Shown here piece after piece: positions 9,971 through 45,766 of a stretch of DNA of 64,000 nucleotides. Every line of letters starts with the position of its first letter. Position 1 is the stretch's first letter. Origin of the DNA: Myoxocephalus aenaeus (taxonomy: Eukaryota; Chordata; Actinopteri; Perciformes; Cottidae); contig JBAMJR010000006.1 in assembly GCA_038501785.1 (NCBI GenBank), forward strand, positions 375,501 through 439,500, in the 5' to 3' direction. The notes under the pieces are model-generated. The model worked only from the letters and a program-made list of their open reading frames with translations. It had not been told where the DNA came from and did not search any database. The translations under genes and the position numbers were made by a program.

Positions 9971-12900
9971 TAAGTAGTCGGAGCATGAGAAGAAAACTGA
10001 GAAAACGTCATTAATGAGACGAGGTGATACACTGAATCCCCGGGGCTTGAAGATCCTGTTTTTATACGGACTCTTTGGTGAGTTGTATGTCGAAGACACT
10101 TATGCCGGAAGTGATGATGCTGTTGTTTTATACCATGGCCTTCAGATGGCGCCCTTGTGTCACTCTTTCGTTTCCTAATAAGTCAAATTTAGTTAACATT
10201 TGTTTATTAGCAAAGAGGTGACAGAGATTTATTAGCTGATTTTTGTTTTGTTTTTTTATCTCGAGAAGAATATTTTTAAGCCACTGTGTGTGATGTTCCT
10301 GTCAGTTATGCTGCGTTCTTTAAGTTCACCAAAATGTGATGTGAGCTCTGTGGAGAAGGGTCAGTTTGAAACTTCATCAGTGACAGTATTATAAAAGGTT
10401 TTGTGTAATTGTGTGTTCAAAAACTTCAAACTCTCATATTAAGATTTGTAACTGTTGAAAGCTGAGCTGAGCTTTTTTTTAACGATAATCTTTATTGTGT
10501 TAGAACAGCAATTAACTTGCTTGCTTCACCCAAAAACCACTGGTGTGAGTCGTCTGGTCACGGCATTATGAGCTTCTTTTTTTATTTAGTTCAAATGTTG
10601 ACATTAAAATGTCTGTTGAAATGCCTCTCTTTCATTGCACAGGGTGGGGGAAGGAGGGACACGTTCAGTCAGTATAGTAAAGTGTCTTTCAAGGCATCAC
10701 TGTTGAGCTCCAAAAGTGTGAGACACTTATTCTAAAAACAAAAATGTATTTAAGCAAAGGTCATAGTTTGTTTCTTAATGTTGGACTGTGACTTCTTCAC
10801 AGGACTACTGTGTGATATAAATTGAATTTAGTACATATTGTTAAATGCAATAGTTGGCTCCTGCATCATTAAGTCTTGGGTTCATATTGGTTCACTACGT
10901 TAGTCATTATTGTGTGACCACGGAGTCACCGTGAAACTCCTTGATACACATATAATATAAAAAGTATTCAAAGGATGTGAGACTTTAAGAAAATGTTCAT
11001 TTACAGCATATTTACAAGAACTACATAGTATTAATCTTGAGCAGTGCACAGAAGGCATGTAGGTGTGCATGTGCAGTAAATACATTGTGTGAGTCCCCAA
11101 CCGCACGCTGCACTAAAGCACAGTGCAAATGAGAAGTGATAGTGCTATCATGCAGTGTGTGTTGCAGCGAAGTCTTTCACCTGGAGTGCTGAAGAGCTGC
11201 AGTCCTTTAAAGAAACACTTGGGACTACGATGCCATCAGCCTGAGGATACAAACGGGAACTTTACGGTACCTTGTTCAAGCATGTCCATTTCTATGAATC
11301 GGTCTATAAATATTCATTATATCATTCTGATATTAATCAATTAAGGAATATCAAATTGACAATGTGCTTCATCAATTCCAACAGAGGGCGCTGTATAGAT
11401 ACACTGTTCTAATTTAAATAATCCAATCTCCCTAATCAAATTTTTCTTCAAATAAAACACACTTTAAATAGAAAATCTACTGTATATTGTAATAAGGTAT
11501 GGTGGGTGCTAACAGGGGACTCTGACACAGAAATAAAAGTGATTAAGACCCACATTCATTTACAGAAGAAGAAAAAAGATCAGCAGGCTCCAATCTCCTT
11601 ACCGAAGCATCATGGAATTGTGGTTTAAAAATAATCTATTTTTCAAAAAACATTTTCATTGTTTCCTGCAGTGACCTATGCTGTAGACAATGTCATTGTC
11701 CAATTCATATCCTCCAAAGTGTTCATGTGTCTATTTATATTTACAGTACACTGGGAATGCATGAATGCATTGTTTGAGAAGGATGTTCATATTTCTTGTT
11801 GGAAAGTCAATCAAACAACTACAAAGAGAAACAAAACGACAAAAGTGACCACAAAGAGATTATGAATGACTACAACAAGATGCAAAACAACACTAGACAC
11901 AACATGCTGTACGGCTACAAAAAGATGCAAAACAGCGATGAAGAGAAACAAAATGACCACAAAGACATGCCAAAAAACTATGAAGAAAATGATCGGCGAA
12001 TTGGAGACCAAACATGACCATGAACTAAATATAAATACAACTCAAAAGATGCTAAATGTTGCACAACAAATAGAGGAAGACGCACGACAACTAATAAAAC
12101 ATGCAAAATTACTATAATGAAACACAAAGCAACCACAGTCTGGCGTTTTGCTCCCATGAAGGAGGGCTGGGGGTCCATGACTAGTAGACATGTGACAAGT
12201 GTTTTATGCTGCAACATACAGTTGCTCTGAAATGTTTTTTAGGAAAATGATAATGACCATAACTGAACAGCATTCCTTTTTAATTATTTGTGTGTATCAA
12301 GACAATGATATGATCCCACATGAGATTATTTACATTCAAGATGACTGCGACAGGGGAGCACCTCTGTTTTTATCTCCGGTCCCTTTTTCCTCTGTCTGCT
12401 TTATTAGGACGTGAGCTTTGTGTGAGTTTGCTAATGTGTTTTGTTCAGATAACAGTCTAACAATGACGGGGTTAAAATAGCCCACCAGAGGGAAAACACA
12501 GCTATTTGCTAATCTGCAGGGAACACACAGACATACAAAATTCGTATGGATTCAGACGGTGAAGCTAGAAGCATGACTGCGTAAAGGGATTTGAGATCAG
12601 AGTCCTCGGGGGGAATAAAATGGAAGTGGTCCCTTGTGAAAATATCAAGCATTACAAAAATATCCATCCAAGAATTTTCAATGGAAAAAGTAAGAAATAT
12701 ATACATATACAATATGAAGTTCAGTCCCAGTGGTGCTTCAAACACATATTTTCTCATATTTCATCTCATCGGTCATCACCATCCGTAAGCGTGAGTATGT
12801 TAACACACACACAATCAAACCAAAATGATTACAAATATTAAAGCCAGGCTAGCCTAAACCATGTTGGTATTTTAGGGAGGTAAATTCAGGATAACATGGG

Positions 12901-13012
12901 AAGATTGTAGACACTGAGACCTTGAGGACTTCTGCATAGAAGTGAAACAAACAATGCTGACGGAGCACTCTGCCTCAGTCGAGGCACTCCAACATCAGAA
13001 AGGTAAAGTGAG
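9971..13012. other. Intergenic, between convergent b4galnt1 and arhgef25
   Basis: No coding exon was recognised on either strand. A degenerate minisatellite lies at 11805-12115. A reverse-strand AATAAA at 12400-12405 could serve arhgef25 as a distal polyadenylation signal. The rest is AT-rich DNA without visible structure. Confidence 0.5.
11805..12115. repeat. Degenerate ACAAAGAGA-type minisatellite
   Basis: Short purine-rich units such as AACTACAAAGAGAAACAAAA, GACCACAAAGAGA and ACAAAAAGATGCAAAACA recur with imperfect spacing. The A-rich, T-poor plus strand rarely makes stop codons, so two plus frames and one minus frame stay open. The predicted Lys/Asn-rich peptides are an effect of composition, not a gene. 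Confidence 0.6.
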
Positions 13013-13018
13013 TTTATT
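13013..13018 (-). terminator. AATAAA directly after the arhgef25 stop
   Basis: A reverse-strand AATAAA lies about 15 nt after the stop codon of arhgef25. Use of it would give an unusually short 3'UTR. The second candidate at 12400-12405 would give about 620 nt. Confidence 0.35.
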
Positions 13019-13033
13019 TGTCTCCGCGGGTCG

Positions 13034-36718
<23,685 letters not shown>

Positions 36719-39092
36719 TTTGCATCCCTTTCTCTTCCGTTTGTCCGAATGTGGCGTCTTTTCTCTTCACCTGAATGTTCTTGAATTCAGTTGTCTCCCC
36801 TCAATTAAGCATCCATGCCAGATTATTTTACAAGTTGAAAATCTTCAGAAAAAGATCTCTGGCGTCCTGCCTGACGTCCAACAGAAAGAAACAAATAGAC
36901 AATTCGGCCAGATGAGGACAGCTGTTCAATTGTGTCCTCAGGCCCTTCTGGATAAGAGGAGGGTCAATCGGTCCAGACAGGTCCAGCCACGTCCCACAGG
37001 CTAATTTCAGACTGTGACCATTCCTAAAGCAGGAGTTTTAACTAACTCAAAACAGCTTCAGAAAAACATAAAGTGCTTTATCATTGTCATTGAGTAGACC
37101 AGATTAAACTGCCTCTATGATTTCCTTGTTTTATTTTCATTAGTCCCGTTTCATTCATTTAGAGATTTTATTCCAGTTTCTACGAAAATAGAAAAAAATC
37201 ATCGTAATCTCACTTCATAGAGTTCAAGAGCGATGCACTTCAGATTTAAATCATGTTCAGTAAATTTGTACATTCCTAATATTTAGGACACATGTATAAC
37301 TGGGTATTCATCAGTTTCACTCTTCTATGATCAAATTATAAAAGGTGAGATTAAAGCCTGTTGAACTGTGCGAGAGAGTCATCCTGCGATACGTCTGAGA
37401 AAGATCATCACTTAGCCTCGGCTGCCACTGCAGTTCTGTGAAATTACTTCTGTTGGTGTTTAAACTATTGAGTCTTGGATCGGTCCCATCTGTTCAGAGC
37501 CGGTTAGTCACCTCTGAACAATTAATCAAAATCCTCTGGCTTAAGCAGTGTACGGATTAATGACTTATTAGTGGATGGAATACAAAATACTGTTATGTGT
37601 TTTGTCTGAGTGAGAATGTCTGAGTTCATATTTAATTATATTTGACAGAAGATAAAGTGTGGTTATTGTCAGCGTGTGATTGTTATTTTTCCTCTTGTTT
37701 CTGTTTTCATTTGTTTCATAAGTTTCTGGTCTTGATTTGTGCCGTTTCATTGTGGGTCATACTGTATGTATTCGTTTAATTAACTTATTTGCCCAAAAAT
37801 ATCTAAATAAAGATAAAAAGAGAAGAAAAATGGCATGGAACTTCAAGAAACTCTCTTTAGTTTAACAATTAAAAACAGGTGAAAGCAGCAGGAAACACTG
37901 GTGTTATGTTGAAAGAAGAAAAAGGCCAGAAAGTAATCCTCTCCATAAAGCTGTGGTAATTGGGATGAGCTAAGCACAGAAGCTGAACATCCAGTGTCAC
38001 TCTGCAGAGACTCCTCCTCTCAGTTTTATGTCATCACAACAATATGTGGGATGGAAATGGTTAAAGTACCTCTATTTACAGGCCCAGGAGGAAACTGTGA
38101 CCTCTCGGCTGATCTGGAAACACAGTAGGAGTGTTGGAGGAAGTCAGAAGGCGCCCAGCTAGAAGTCACAAAGGAGTGACATACACTGACCGGCACATGG
38201 ATACGTCTACATTTACAGCTAATTGGTTTATGGTGAGTGTTTATTCTTTATGTTCTGTTAGTTTGATCAAAGTGTTTCCTTTGTACTGATGAGGGATGGT
38301 AGATCGTGTAGTTCTACCTCTGAATCTTCACTTTGGTTTCATGATCTGCGGTTTCACATTGGTCTCTGACATAAAACATTTGGCATGTCTGAGATTCATA
38401 AAAAAAACTTTCATAGAGTCAAGTGCTTTCTTGGACAACACGGGTCAAACATATCTGGAAAACCAGTGTCAGTGATCCTCTTTAGACATTTTGAATATTC
38501 CCAAATCACAGTTATTTTTGCTTTGATTTCATCAGTCAGGAACACTATTTGCATGTGTTTACATACGAGTTACATTTCAGTTGTCATTAGCGTCGATAGT
38601 TTTGTTGGCTTCAGAAAACAGCAATAGAGTCAAAACATGAGTGGACCATGGCCATGTGTGACTGAGGTTATTCTGAGGTGGTTGTTCCTCATTTAGCCCT
38701 GCTGGATGCTCAGCAGGGCTTTAAGATGCTGATCCAGTTACTCAACAGCAAAACTCTGAGCTCATACAACCACACCCACTTCATGACACACAGATAACAC
38801 ACTCATAATCCCCGACTGACGGACTCATTTTTTCCCTTCGTCAATCTGACAATAAGCAAACCTTTGATCTTTCAGGGTGGCAGATCTGAAGCTTTTCATA
38901 TAGGCTACAGCATGTTGTGATTCACCAACAGCTATGTGTCTACAATGAGGACATGATTTCAACTTGGTATTATGTGTAATTACGGACAGATTTCCAGGGA
39001 AGAAAAATTCATCCTTTCAAAGTTTCCATCTCTCACCTTTGTTGCTCCAGACAACATCCACATAGTTTTTATTTTTTTTTATTTTCTTGTAG
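36719..39092. promoter_or_regulatory. Head-to-head promoter region of arhgef25 and ankrd33
   Basis: The start codons of arhgef25 (-) and ankrd33 (+) are about 2.4 kb apart and point away from each other. Three TAATCC-type homeobox sites, as bound by OTX2/CRX, lie at 37554-37559 (GGATTA), 37934-37939 and 38806-38811. A donor-like ATG|gtgagtg at 38233 and an acceptor ttttcttgtag at 39082-39092 suggest an untranslated first ankrd33 exon ending near 38232. The regulatory role is inferred. Confidence 0.5.
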
Positions 39093-39140
39093 ATGTAGCC
39101 AAAGGATACAACAACATCTCACCTGTTCTGCTGCTGGAAG

Positions 39141-42100
39141 ATGGCCACTGCAGCAAATGACGCCCACCTGGGCTCAGGCCCGGATGAGGACGACGAGTCT
39201 CTGTTGGGGAGCGAGTCCGACTCGGACAGCATCCTCTCTGATGACTCGGTGCTTCCAGACTACACATCAGAGGAAACAGACGGCCAAGCGGCATCAACGC
39301 TGTATCGAGCATGCGCCCGTAATGAATCCATCTCTCTGCAGAAAGTTCTGGAGAGAGGGGTCACAAAAGAGGAGGTCACAGAGCTGGACATCAATGGCAT
39401 GGTGAGAGTCTCATTCATAATGCTGTAAATCATCGCTCATAATGTCAACACTCACAAAGTGAAGCGGGGAGATAATTCAACGTGGTCATTTATCGTCTTT
39501 CAATGGAATACACAATTATGTTGTGTTATGTTGTCTAAATTGATAAAAACTGAAAATCGGATCAAACTGCTCAGTTAAATCAAACTATTGTCTTAATCTG
39601 ATAACTCTTTAATTATGTGTATGGACAAAAGTGTATAGCTGGAAATATTTTTTTTATATATTTTTTTTTTTTACAAAAAACACCCTCGCAAGACATAAAA
39701 CACCCTGTAGCACTACACAAAAAACAGAGAGAAAGACAAGGAATACATGATAAGAACCAATGTGAAGCTGCCAAATTTATTTTATATTCTCTAACATTTA
39801 TTTCAATTTAATGTTATAATCATACTTGAAACTGTTACCAAATTTTTCATTTAAGTGCTTAATCAAATGAAAAAATACCTTTCTTTTATCAAGTACTTCA
39901 TTCACATTGTGGAAGTTTTATCACATCACAGTATACACAGGAGTACAAAACTAGACTTTACCATGTGGTTATTTCATACAGATTGTTTATTGAACTAATA
40001 GAAAAGATGCTATATATTGAGACATATATTGTTATCCAGATATGAAATGGGTGATGTCACGATTTTGGCCATATTGCCCGGCCTTATCCTCAAGTCATTC
40101 ATCCTTATCGTTGTCTATTACCAACAGAATGGCTTGATGGTGGCTTGCTGCAAAGGTTTTGTGGACATTGTATACGGGCTTCACACCTGCCCCTTTATAG
40201 ACATAAATCACCAGGACAATGAAGGCAACACTGCTCTGATGATTGCATCCCAAGCAGGTAAGGGGTGCCTACACAATAAATAAAACAAAGGTCAAGTTCA
40301 GAGGATAAAACAGTGAAGTACAACACAATTCTGGTTTAATAAGACAGTATCAAATATCATATACAGCATGATACATCCTATATAGACTGAAAAATGTAAA
40401 ACGTAAGTACTTTGATTGTATCTTAATGCATAAAGTCCCAGCCAGCCAGTTTTCAAACGTTACACATTTTCTGACACACAACTGATCTGAGCTCTGAATT
40501 CTTTGTTTTTATCTGCAGGTCATGTCAACACAGTCATGTATCTCCTAAACTACTATCCTGATATAGACACTGAAATAAAGGATTGTCGCGGTTTCACGGC
40601 ACTCATCAAAGCGGCTATGACCGGCCGCAATGACGTCATGGCTGCCCTTCTTATGGCTGGTATGTGTTTCCGATGTTTGCTTTATTGTCATCAGAGTCTT
40701 CGGCAGCCTTTTTTGGTTGTCATTCATTTTTGGCAAAGTTATTGCATAATGTATGAAAACTTTCTGCAAAATATTAGGACTTTGCTGACCTCAAACCAAT
40801 ATATTACAAGTTCACAGCCATTTTCCTTTACAGTCTATTGCATTTTCATAGATTTCAAACCTTTTCTTGTCTAAAAAAATGCATATAAGTACATTAATGT
40901 GGATATATAAACTAATGCTCAGATGACTGATAGTACAGTTTTCTCACCATATAACTTTTACAAAAACTATTCTTCGTAGCTTCTTCATCCACCAGTCTAA
41001 CAACTTTTGCGCTCACACAGTAGCTGCTGCACTATGATATTATTAGGTCTTTTTGGAAATCCTGACATTAGCTCATTAACCCACAGCTCTAAATTAACAG
41101 TTAGCACAGGTGGTGAGAATAGCTGAGCCCACGGTTTATCTGTCCATATTTGACGCCAGCTAACTCTGTTTGCGAGTGAATGCACCAGTGACGCCAGACC
41201 GGTTTAAGGGATCATTACGAGGACATTATTTTAGCACATCCTCAAGTAACCTGTGATTTACTGGTCTCGCAGGTTTGTTGTAAATTAGCCACATATAGAG
41301 CTATTTGTAGACTGCACACGTTTCCTAAAATTTCTGAATATCATGAATTCTTGTTTAAGATTGCAAGTAGGGCTACAACTTATTATTATTTTCTTCACTG
41401 ATAAATCTACTGTGTGCTATGAAAAAGGCCTATACAGTGACAACCATGCTGTATATTGTTCGGTTTCGGCATTAATTGTCCTTTTTTGAGATTTTATAAT
41501 GTTATAACTGAAAACACACAGGTGTAATGCATCATTAATAATGGTTGCATTCAATGAATGTTTCAGATTCAGGGCTCTGGGTTTGTGATAATTGGATCAC
41601 TGGTACGGCATACTGGGACAGTAACTGTACACTGGGATAGACCATTGTTAATGTGATTAACGACACCTGTGCTTTTTGTGCAATGACAAGCTAAAATGAA
41701 AAGAGATCATGAAAAAGGCTTATCGGCTCTCTGCAGATCTGAATAAAACCAAAAAGAGAAGAACAATAAATGATTCATGTTAATTAACCATTGCTCTACC
41801 ATCTTTATTTCCAGGGGCTCACATACACGCAGTAGACTCCACAAGAGGAAAATGCGCTCGGGACTGGGCACTGAAAACAGGTCGCTATGAGACCCTGCTC
41901 CGCCTCCGCCGCCTTAGCATGCGCCCAAAAGCTGAGCAGTGCTGTGAAAGCTATGTCCCCGAGTGGCCTGAGCTCCAGGAGAGGGTAACAAAGGCCACAG
42001 GTGACAAAAGTGCCAGAGAAAAAATCTCCCAGCGGATTAAAAGCACATTCGGATTCAGATTTCCTCGTGACCCCCAGGACAACGGGGCATTGGACCACAT

Positions 42101-42653
42101 GGTGCGCATTACCACTAGTGTCCACAGTCCCCTAATTTCAACTGGATGCCGTCCCCTCTGCCCTACGAGCCCTCCAGAGGTGGGGAAGAGGCGCATGGCT
42201 GTGTCAGAGCTGATGAAGAAACACCCGGCTAAAGACCTAGAAGGGAACTCAGTGTGCCACAGCAACGGCTCAGTGGCACACGTCATTCCCTCAATCCAGT
42301 CTGCGGAGTGCAACGCTATAACGTGCTGTGCCGAGACGGAGCGGCGAGGCAGCATGCTCTCATTGGCTTCCACCAAAGCTACAACCGGATTCATTTCCCG
42401 CACTATGGCGAGAAGGAACAGCGTGTTTCCATCCGGCTGCATCCCCAAGATCGATGTCAGCCGGCCTTCAGACGCAACGCCAAAGAAAGAAAAGAAGAAG
42501 AAGAAGAAGACCAAGGGCTTCTTAGAACTACCCAAGTGGAGGTACAAGGAGATTAAGGATGAGAAAAAGAAGGAGAAGAAGAAAGCTGAGAAAGAAAATG
42601 CTGAGAAAGAGAAAAAGAAAGAAAAAGACAACAAGAAGGCCAAAAATTTATAG
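39141..42653 (+). CDS. ankrd33: Ankyrin repeat domain-containing protein 33 (photoreceptor ankyrin protein)
   Basis: Exons 39141-39401, 40128-40257, 40519-40659 and 41815-42653 join in frame to 456 codons plus TAG. The N-terminus is acidic and Ser-rich (about 1-50, DEDDESLLGSESDSDS). Residues 55-205 form ankyrin repeats: TLYRACARNESISLQKVLERG, NGLMVACCKGFVDIV, DNEGNTALMIASQAGHVNTV, DCRGFTALIKAAMTGRNDVM, then a degenerate RGKCARDWALKTGRYETLLRL. A long tail has KGFLELPKWRYKE followed by a Lys/Glu-rich end. In mammals ANKRD33 (PANKY) is a photoreceptor cofactor that represses CRX-driven genes (established). Its position beside acvr1b matches human 12q13, favouring ANKRD33 over the paralogue ANKRD33B, though the tail may resemble either. 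The start is the first ATG after the acceptor at 39092. Confidence 0.85.
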
Positions 42654-42818
42654 TAAAAAAAAGGGCTGTTTTGCTGTATGAACATTCCCTTTTGAAAACA
42701 ATGTTTTTTTTGTTTTTTTAAATGTGTCCAAACTCTCAACTTTCAAACCAAATATCGTGGACATTTGCAACTTTAACCTAAAAGGAAGATAGGTAAGAGA
42801 GGAGATATTTGTTCCTCC

Positions 42819-43495
42819 TAATGCCGTGTTCGCAACGCTTTTTCGCCTGACTTTAGTCGCTCGACTTTATGTGGGTAATTCGCTTTTTCGCAACAATTCG
42901 TGGCGGAAAGGGGGCGCGGCTTTCTCCGTAAAACAGTTTTAATTTCCGCTATCCACCATGGAAGGAATAACAACCATTTCTAATGGTATCTCCGTGGCTT
43001 TACACCGTGAAAACAGTTACTATTTCCGCCATTCACCATTGAAATAACCACTAGTTCTGCTTTATTTGACGTTTGTGGAAGTCCCACAAACGTCGGAACA
43101 TCAAACGCCCCCGTGTCTGGGTTCATAATATTATCCGTAGTCGCACACAGCTCCGACTCCTCCAGGACGAGTGTCTGAATGAAGCCTCTTCCAGCACTCC
43201 TTCAGCGGACCAGCAGCGGTTTGATTCAGCGACAGCAGGACAGCGGTGATGACGGGCGGAGCTTCTCAACTCTGATTGGCTCTCGCGACCCAAATTTTTG
43301 AAATATTTCAACTCTGGCGAAAAAGCGGAAAAGCGAAAAAGCGGAAAAGCGAATGTCCGCAACGCTTTTTCGCCTCATTCGCGCCGCCCGGCGAAGAATT
43401 TGCTTTTTCGCAACCATTCGTGTCTGTGCATTAACTTAACATGTAATCTACTCGCGCGAATATTTCGCACCTCTTTTGGTGTGAACACGGCATAA
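42819..43495. mobile_element. PIF/Harbinger-type non-autonomous element
   Basis: The ends TGCCGTGTTC (42822-42831) and GAACACGGCA (43483-43492) are exact complements. Both are flanked by TAA (42819-42821, 43493-43495), the 3-bp TWA duplication of Harbinger elements. The 671-bp body has direct repeats CGCAACGCTTTTTCGCC (42831-42847, 43358-43374), a tandem AAAAGCGG stretch (43317-43352) and an 11-bp-arm hairpin (43068-43094). No transposase is encoded. It lies after the ankrd33 stop and before the AATAAA at 44011, so it is probably transcribed within the ankrd33 3'UTR. Confidence 0.85.
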
Positions 43496-44010
43496 AGGTA
43501 TAGAGTCAAATATTACACGTATTTTGAGTTAGCGTAGAAAACAAAATCTCATGGATATATTAAAATATGTAGAATCACATATGACTAATATTCCCTTTTT
43601 TAACGATTATTATACAATGTATGAAACCCATATTTATTGATTCAGTTTCATAGGTGCTAAAGCAAGTCTGGTATCTACCTCATTACTATTAGCATAAAAC
43701 ACAGCAGGCAGGAACATATAGTATGTATAGCTGCATAATTTTCCTATGCAAGATGGAAATATATTTAAAAAACATAAATACTGTATAGCTCATTTGTAAT
43801 GTTATAAAATGTTGTTTTATGTGTTGTATATTGTAAATAGCTAGCCGAAATCTATTGTAAATATTGTACAGTATGGAGCAAACATGCATCACAATGGAGG
43901 ATCTGTTTAATCCTCTATTTCAGTTCTCAGGTGTATTGCCATTTTCTGATATTGCCAATAATGTATTCATATGATATCTGCTGATTTTATTAACTCTGTG
44001 AAAAATACAA

Positions 44011-44016
44011 AATAAA
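44011..44016 (+). terminator. Probable ankrd33 polyadenylation signal
   Basis: A canonical AATAAA lies about 1.36 kb after the ankrd33 stop, with a T/G-rich stretch further on. Use of it would keep the Harbinger element inside the mRNA. Confidence 0.45.
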
Positions 44017-44019
44017 TAT

Positions 44020-45180
44020 AGGACAGTGAAAGTATTAATTCAATCAATGAATGAATGAATTGGTGTTTAAAGCTGCATTAGTCAATATTTTCCTATTAGC
44101 AATGGCTCAAATGACAATGTGTAATGTGAAAGGTGTCGCTCATAGGGGTGTACGCACAAGGAGTTACCACCAAACTCAGATTTTAAGTCTATTTCAGTTC
44201 ATTGTCTTGGTTTTCCTCTCATCAACCTTGTTTCCAGCCGCAGAAGGCAACTGTGTTCAGCAGAAAAGCTAACACAGTTAGCGATTAGCTGTGGAACATT
44301 TAACAGGTAGAGACATATGTTTCTCAGGGGTGTTGTTCGACTATATCTGCTTCATGTGAAAATAGGAAACTGTTTGCTAACAATTGAATTTCACCATTAA
44401 CTTTATTCGGTGACAATCAAAGACTGTATATAAATAGTTGTCAAAATCACCACGATATCACTCATTGGTTTGTGGTCATTTTAAAGCCTTGAGTTTGGTA
44501 TTTTAGATTTTGCCATCTTGGTTTTTGGCTGTCGCCATTTTGCCTTTTGCAACCAGGAGTGACACGAGAGGGTTAGAATTAACTTCCATTAACTAAAAAC
44601 AAAGTGTGAAAGGGTTTAAGTTCTACAACGAAAACACGGACAACTGCCAGACCAGCCAACAACCATAATCTACTAAATGAACATCACACTGTATTGAAGA
44701 AGAAACTAGCGATTGGAACCGTAATCTCGTGTTTACAATGTTTACTGAGTTAATATATCAAGTGAGAAGTAGGGTCATTTTCTCATAGACTTCTCAACAA
44801 ACTGACTTCTTTTTGCAATTAGAGGAGGCACCCTCCGATGCCCATTAGAAATAATGCAAGTTTAAGGCACTTCCACGTTGGCTTCACTTTTCAGCACTTT
44901 TTTGGTTGTCAATGTTGTATTTTCAGCTTGTTCTGCTGCCCCTAAGAGGCCAAACATAATAATCCAATACAGCTGTAATGTCCAAATCCTGAAGGGAAAG
45001 TCTTTCCTCCATTCTTCTGCCAGCAACGAGGCTCTAAGGACAAATACATATATGCCTGGTGTAGACAAATAGGGCATTAGTGAGTGAGCTGAAATTGTTT
45101 GGCATATCTCAGAGAACCCTGTCTGCCACATCCAGGACAACAGTACACCATCATGATGTTGACCTTTACCGAAGTGGGTT
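44020..45180. other. Intergenic, ankrd33 to acvr1b
   Basis: No exon was recognised. Several short frames exist, but none has neighbouring splice sites or familiar protein motifs. The right part leads into the duplicated segment at 45190. Confidence 0.5.
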
Positions 45181-45189
45181 TTCTAACAA

Positions 45190-45413
45190 CAAGAACACAG
45201 GTTCTTTGGCTTCGTCATTTACTACTAATCCACTGGAGGCTTTTCCAGAATTGCTGGAATGTGACATCCTGTCTGTGTCTTACTGCTATTATTTAATTTC
45301 ACAGAGGAAGTCTCAGGCTCTTTTTCTTTTTTCGTAATTACAGTCTAAGTCGGTCATTTGATCTCTACTCTTACATACCCTCACACAAATTCTCCACACA
45401 TCCTCCCACAGAC
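45190..45413 (+). repeat. Duplicated segment, copy A (upstream of acvr1b exon 1)
   Basis: From AACAACAAGAACA through CCACTGGAGGCTTTTCCAG, TTGCTGGAATGTGA and TTCACAGAGGAAGTCTCA to CACACATCCTCCCA it matches 47433-47649 in the same orientation with scattered differences. The match ends exactly where the CAGA array begins. Confidence 0.85.
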
Positions 45414-45609
45414 AGACAGACAGACAGATAGACAGACAGAAAGAACAACAGACATAGACAGACAGAAAGAAAGACAGAAAGAAAGACAGACAGAACGACA
45501 GAAAGAAAGAAAGAAAGAAAGAAATACAGAAACACAGAAACACAGAACTACAGACAGAACAACAGACAGAACAACAGACAGAAAGAAAGACAGACAGACA
45601 GACAGACTA
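45408..45609. repeat. CAGA/GAAA tetranucleotide array upstream of acvr1b
   Basis: About 200 bp of mixed CAGA, GAAA and AACA units, ending about 160 bp before the acvr1b start codon. By eye it contains about 15 CAGAC pentamers, the CAGA box bound by SMAD3/SMAD4. Frames open on both strands here are repeat artefacts. Confidence 0.85.
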
Positions 45610-45727
45610 TGAGTCCCCCGCCTCTCCGGTCCCAGCTGTGTGCGTGCTGCAGCCTGCTGGTGGAGCATGTTGTTGACTGTTCCCTGACAGCCTGGTTCGC
45701 TGTCACCAGCACGCCTCGACACATCTG

Positions 45728-45766
45728 ATGAACGTCTCAATGCGATGAGCCGGCAATGCATTGATC
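45728..45766 (+). promoter_or_regulatory. Two short uORFs before the acvr1b start
   Basis: ATG at 45728 opens a six-codon frame ending in TGA at 45746-45748. ATG at 45756 opens the minimal frame ATG CAT TGA (45756-45764), ending two bases before the main ATG at 45767. The main start has a strong context (A at -3, G at +4). Whether both uORFs are in the mRNA depends on the unmapped transcription start. Confidence 0.55.

Noticed and set aside
41951..42739. 262-codon reverse-strand frame opposite ankrd33 exon 4
   Set aside because: It mirrors the purine-rich coding exon (Phe/Ser-rich translation of the Lys tail). The plus frame has splice continuity and ankyrin-family motifs.
45358..45761. Open frames on both strands through the CAGA array
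   Set aside because: The translations are simple repeats (DRQTDRQ, SFFLSFFLS) created by the tetranucleotide array.
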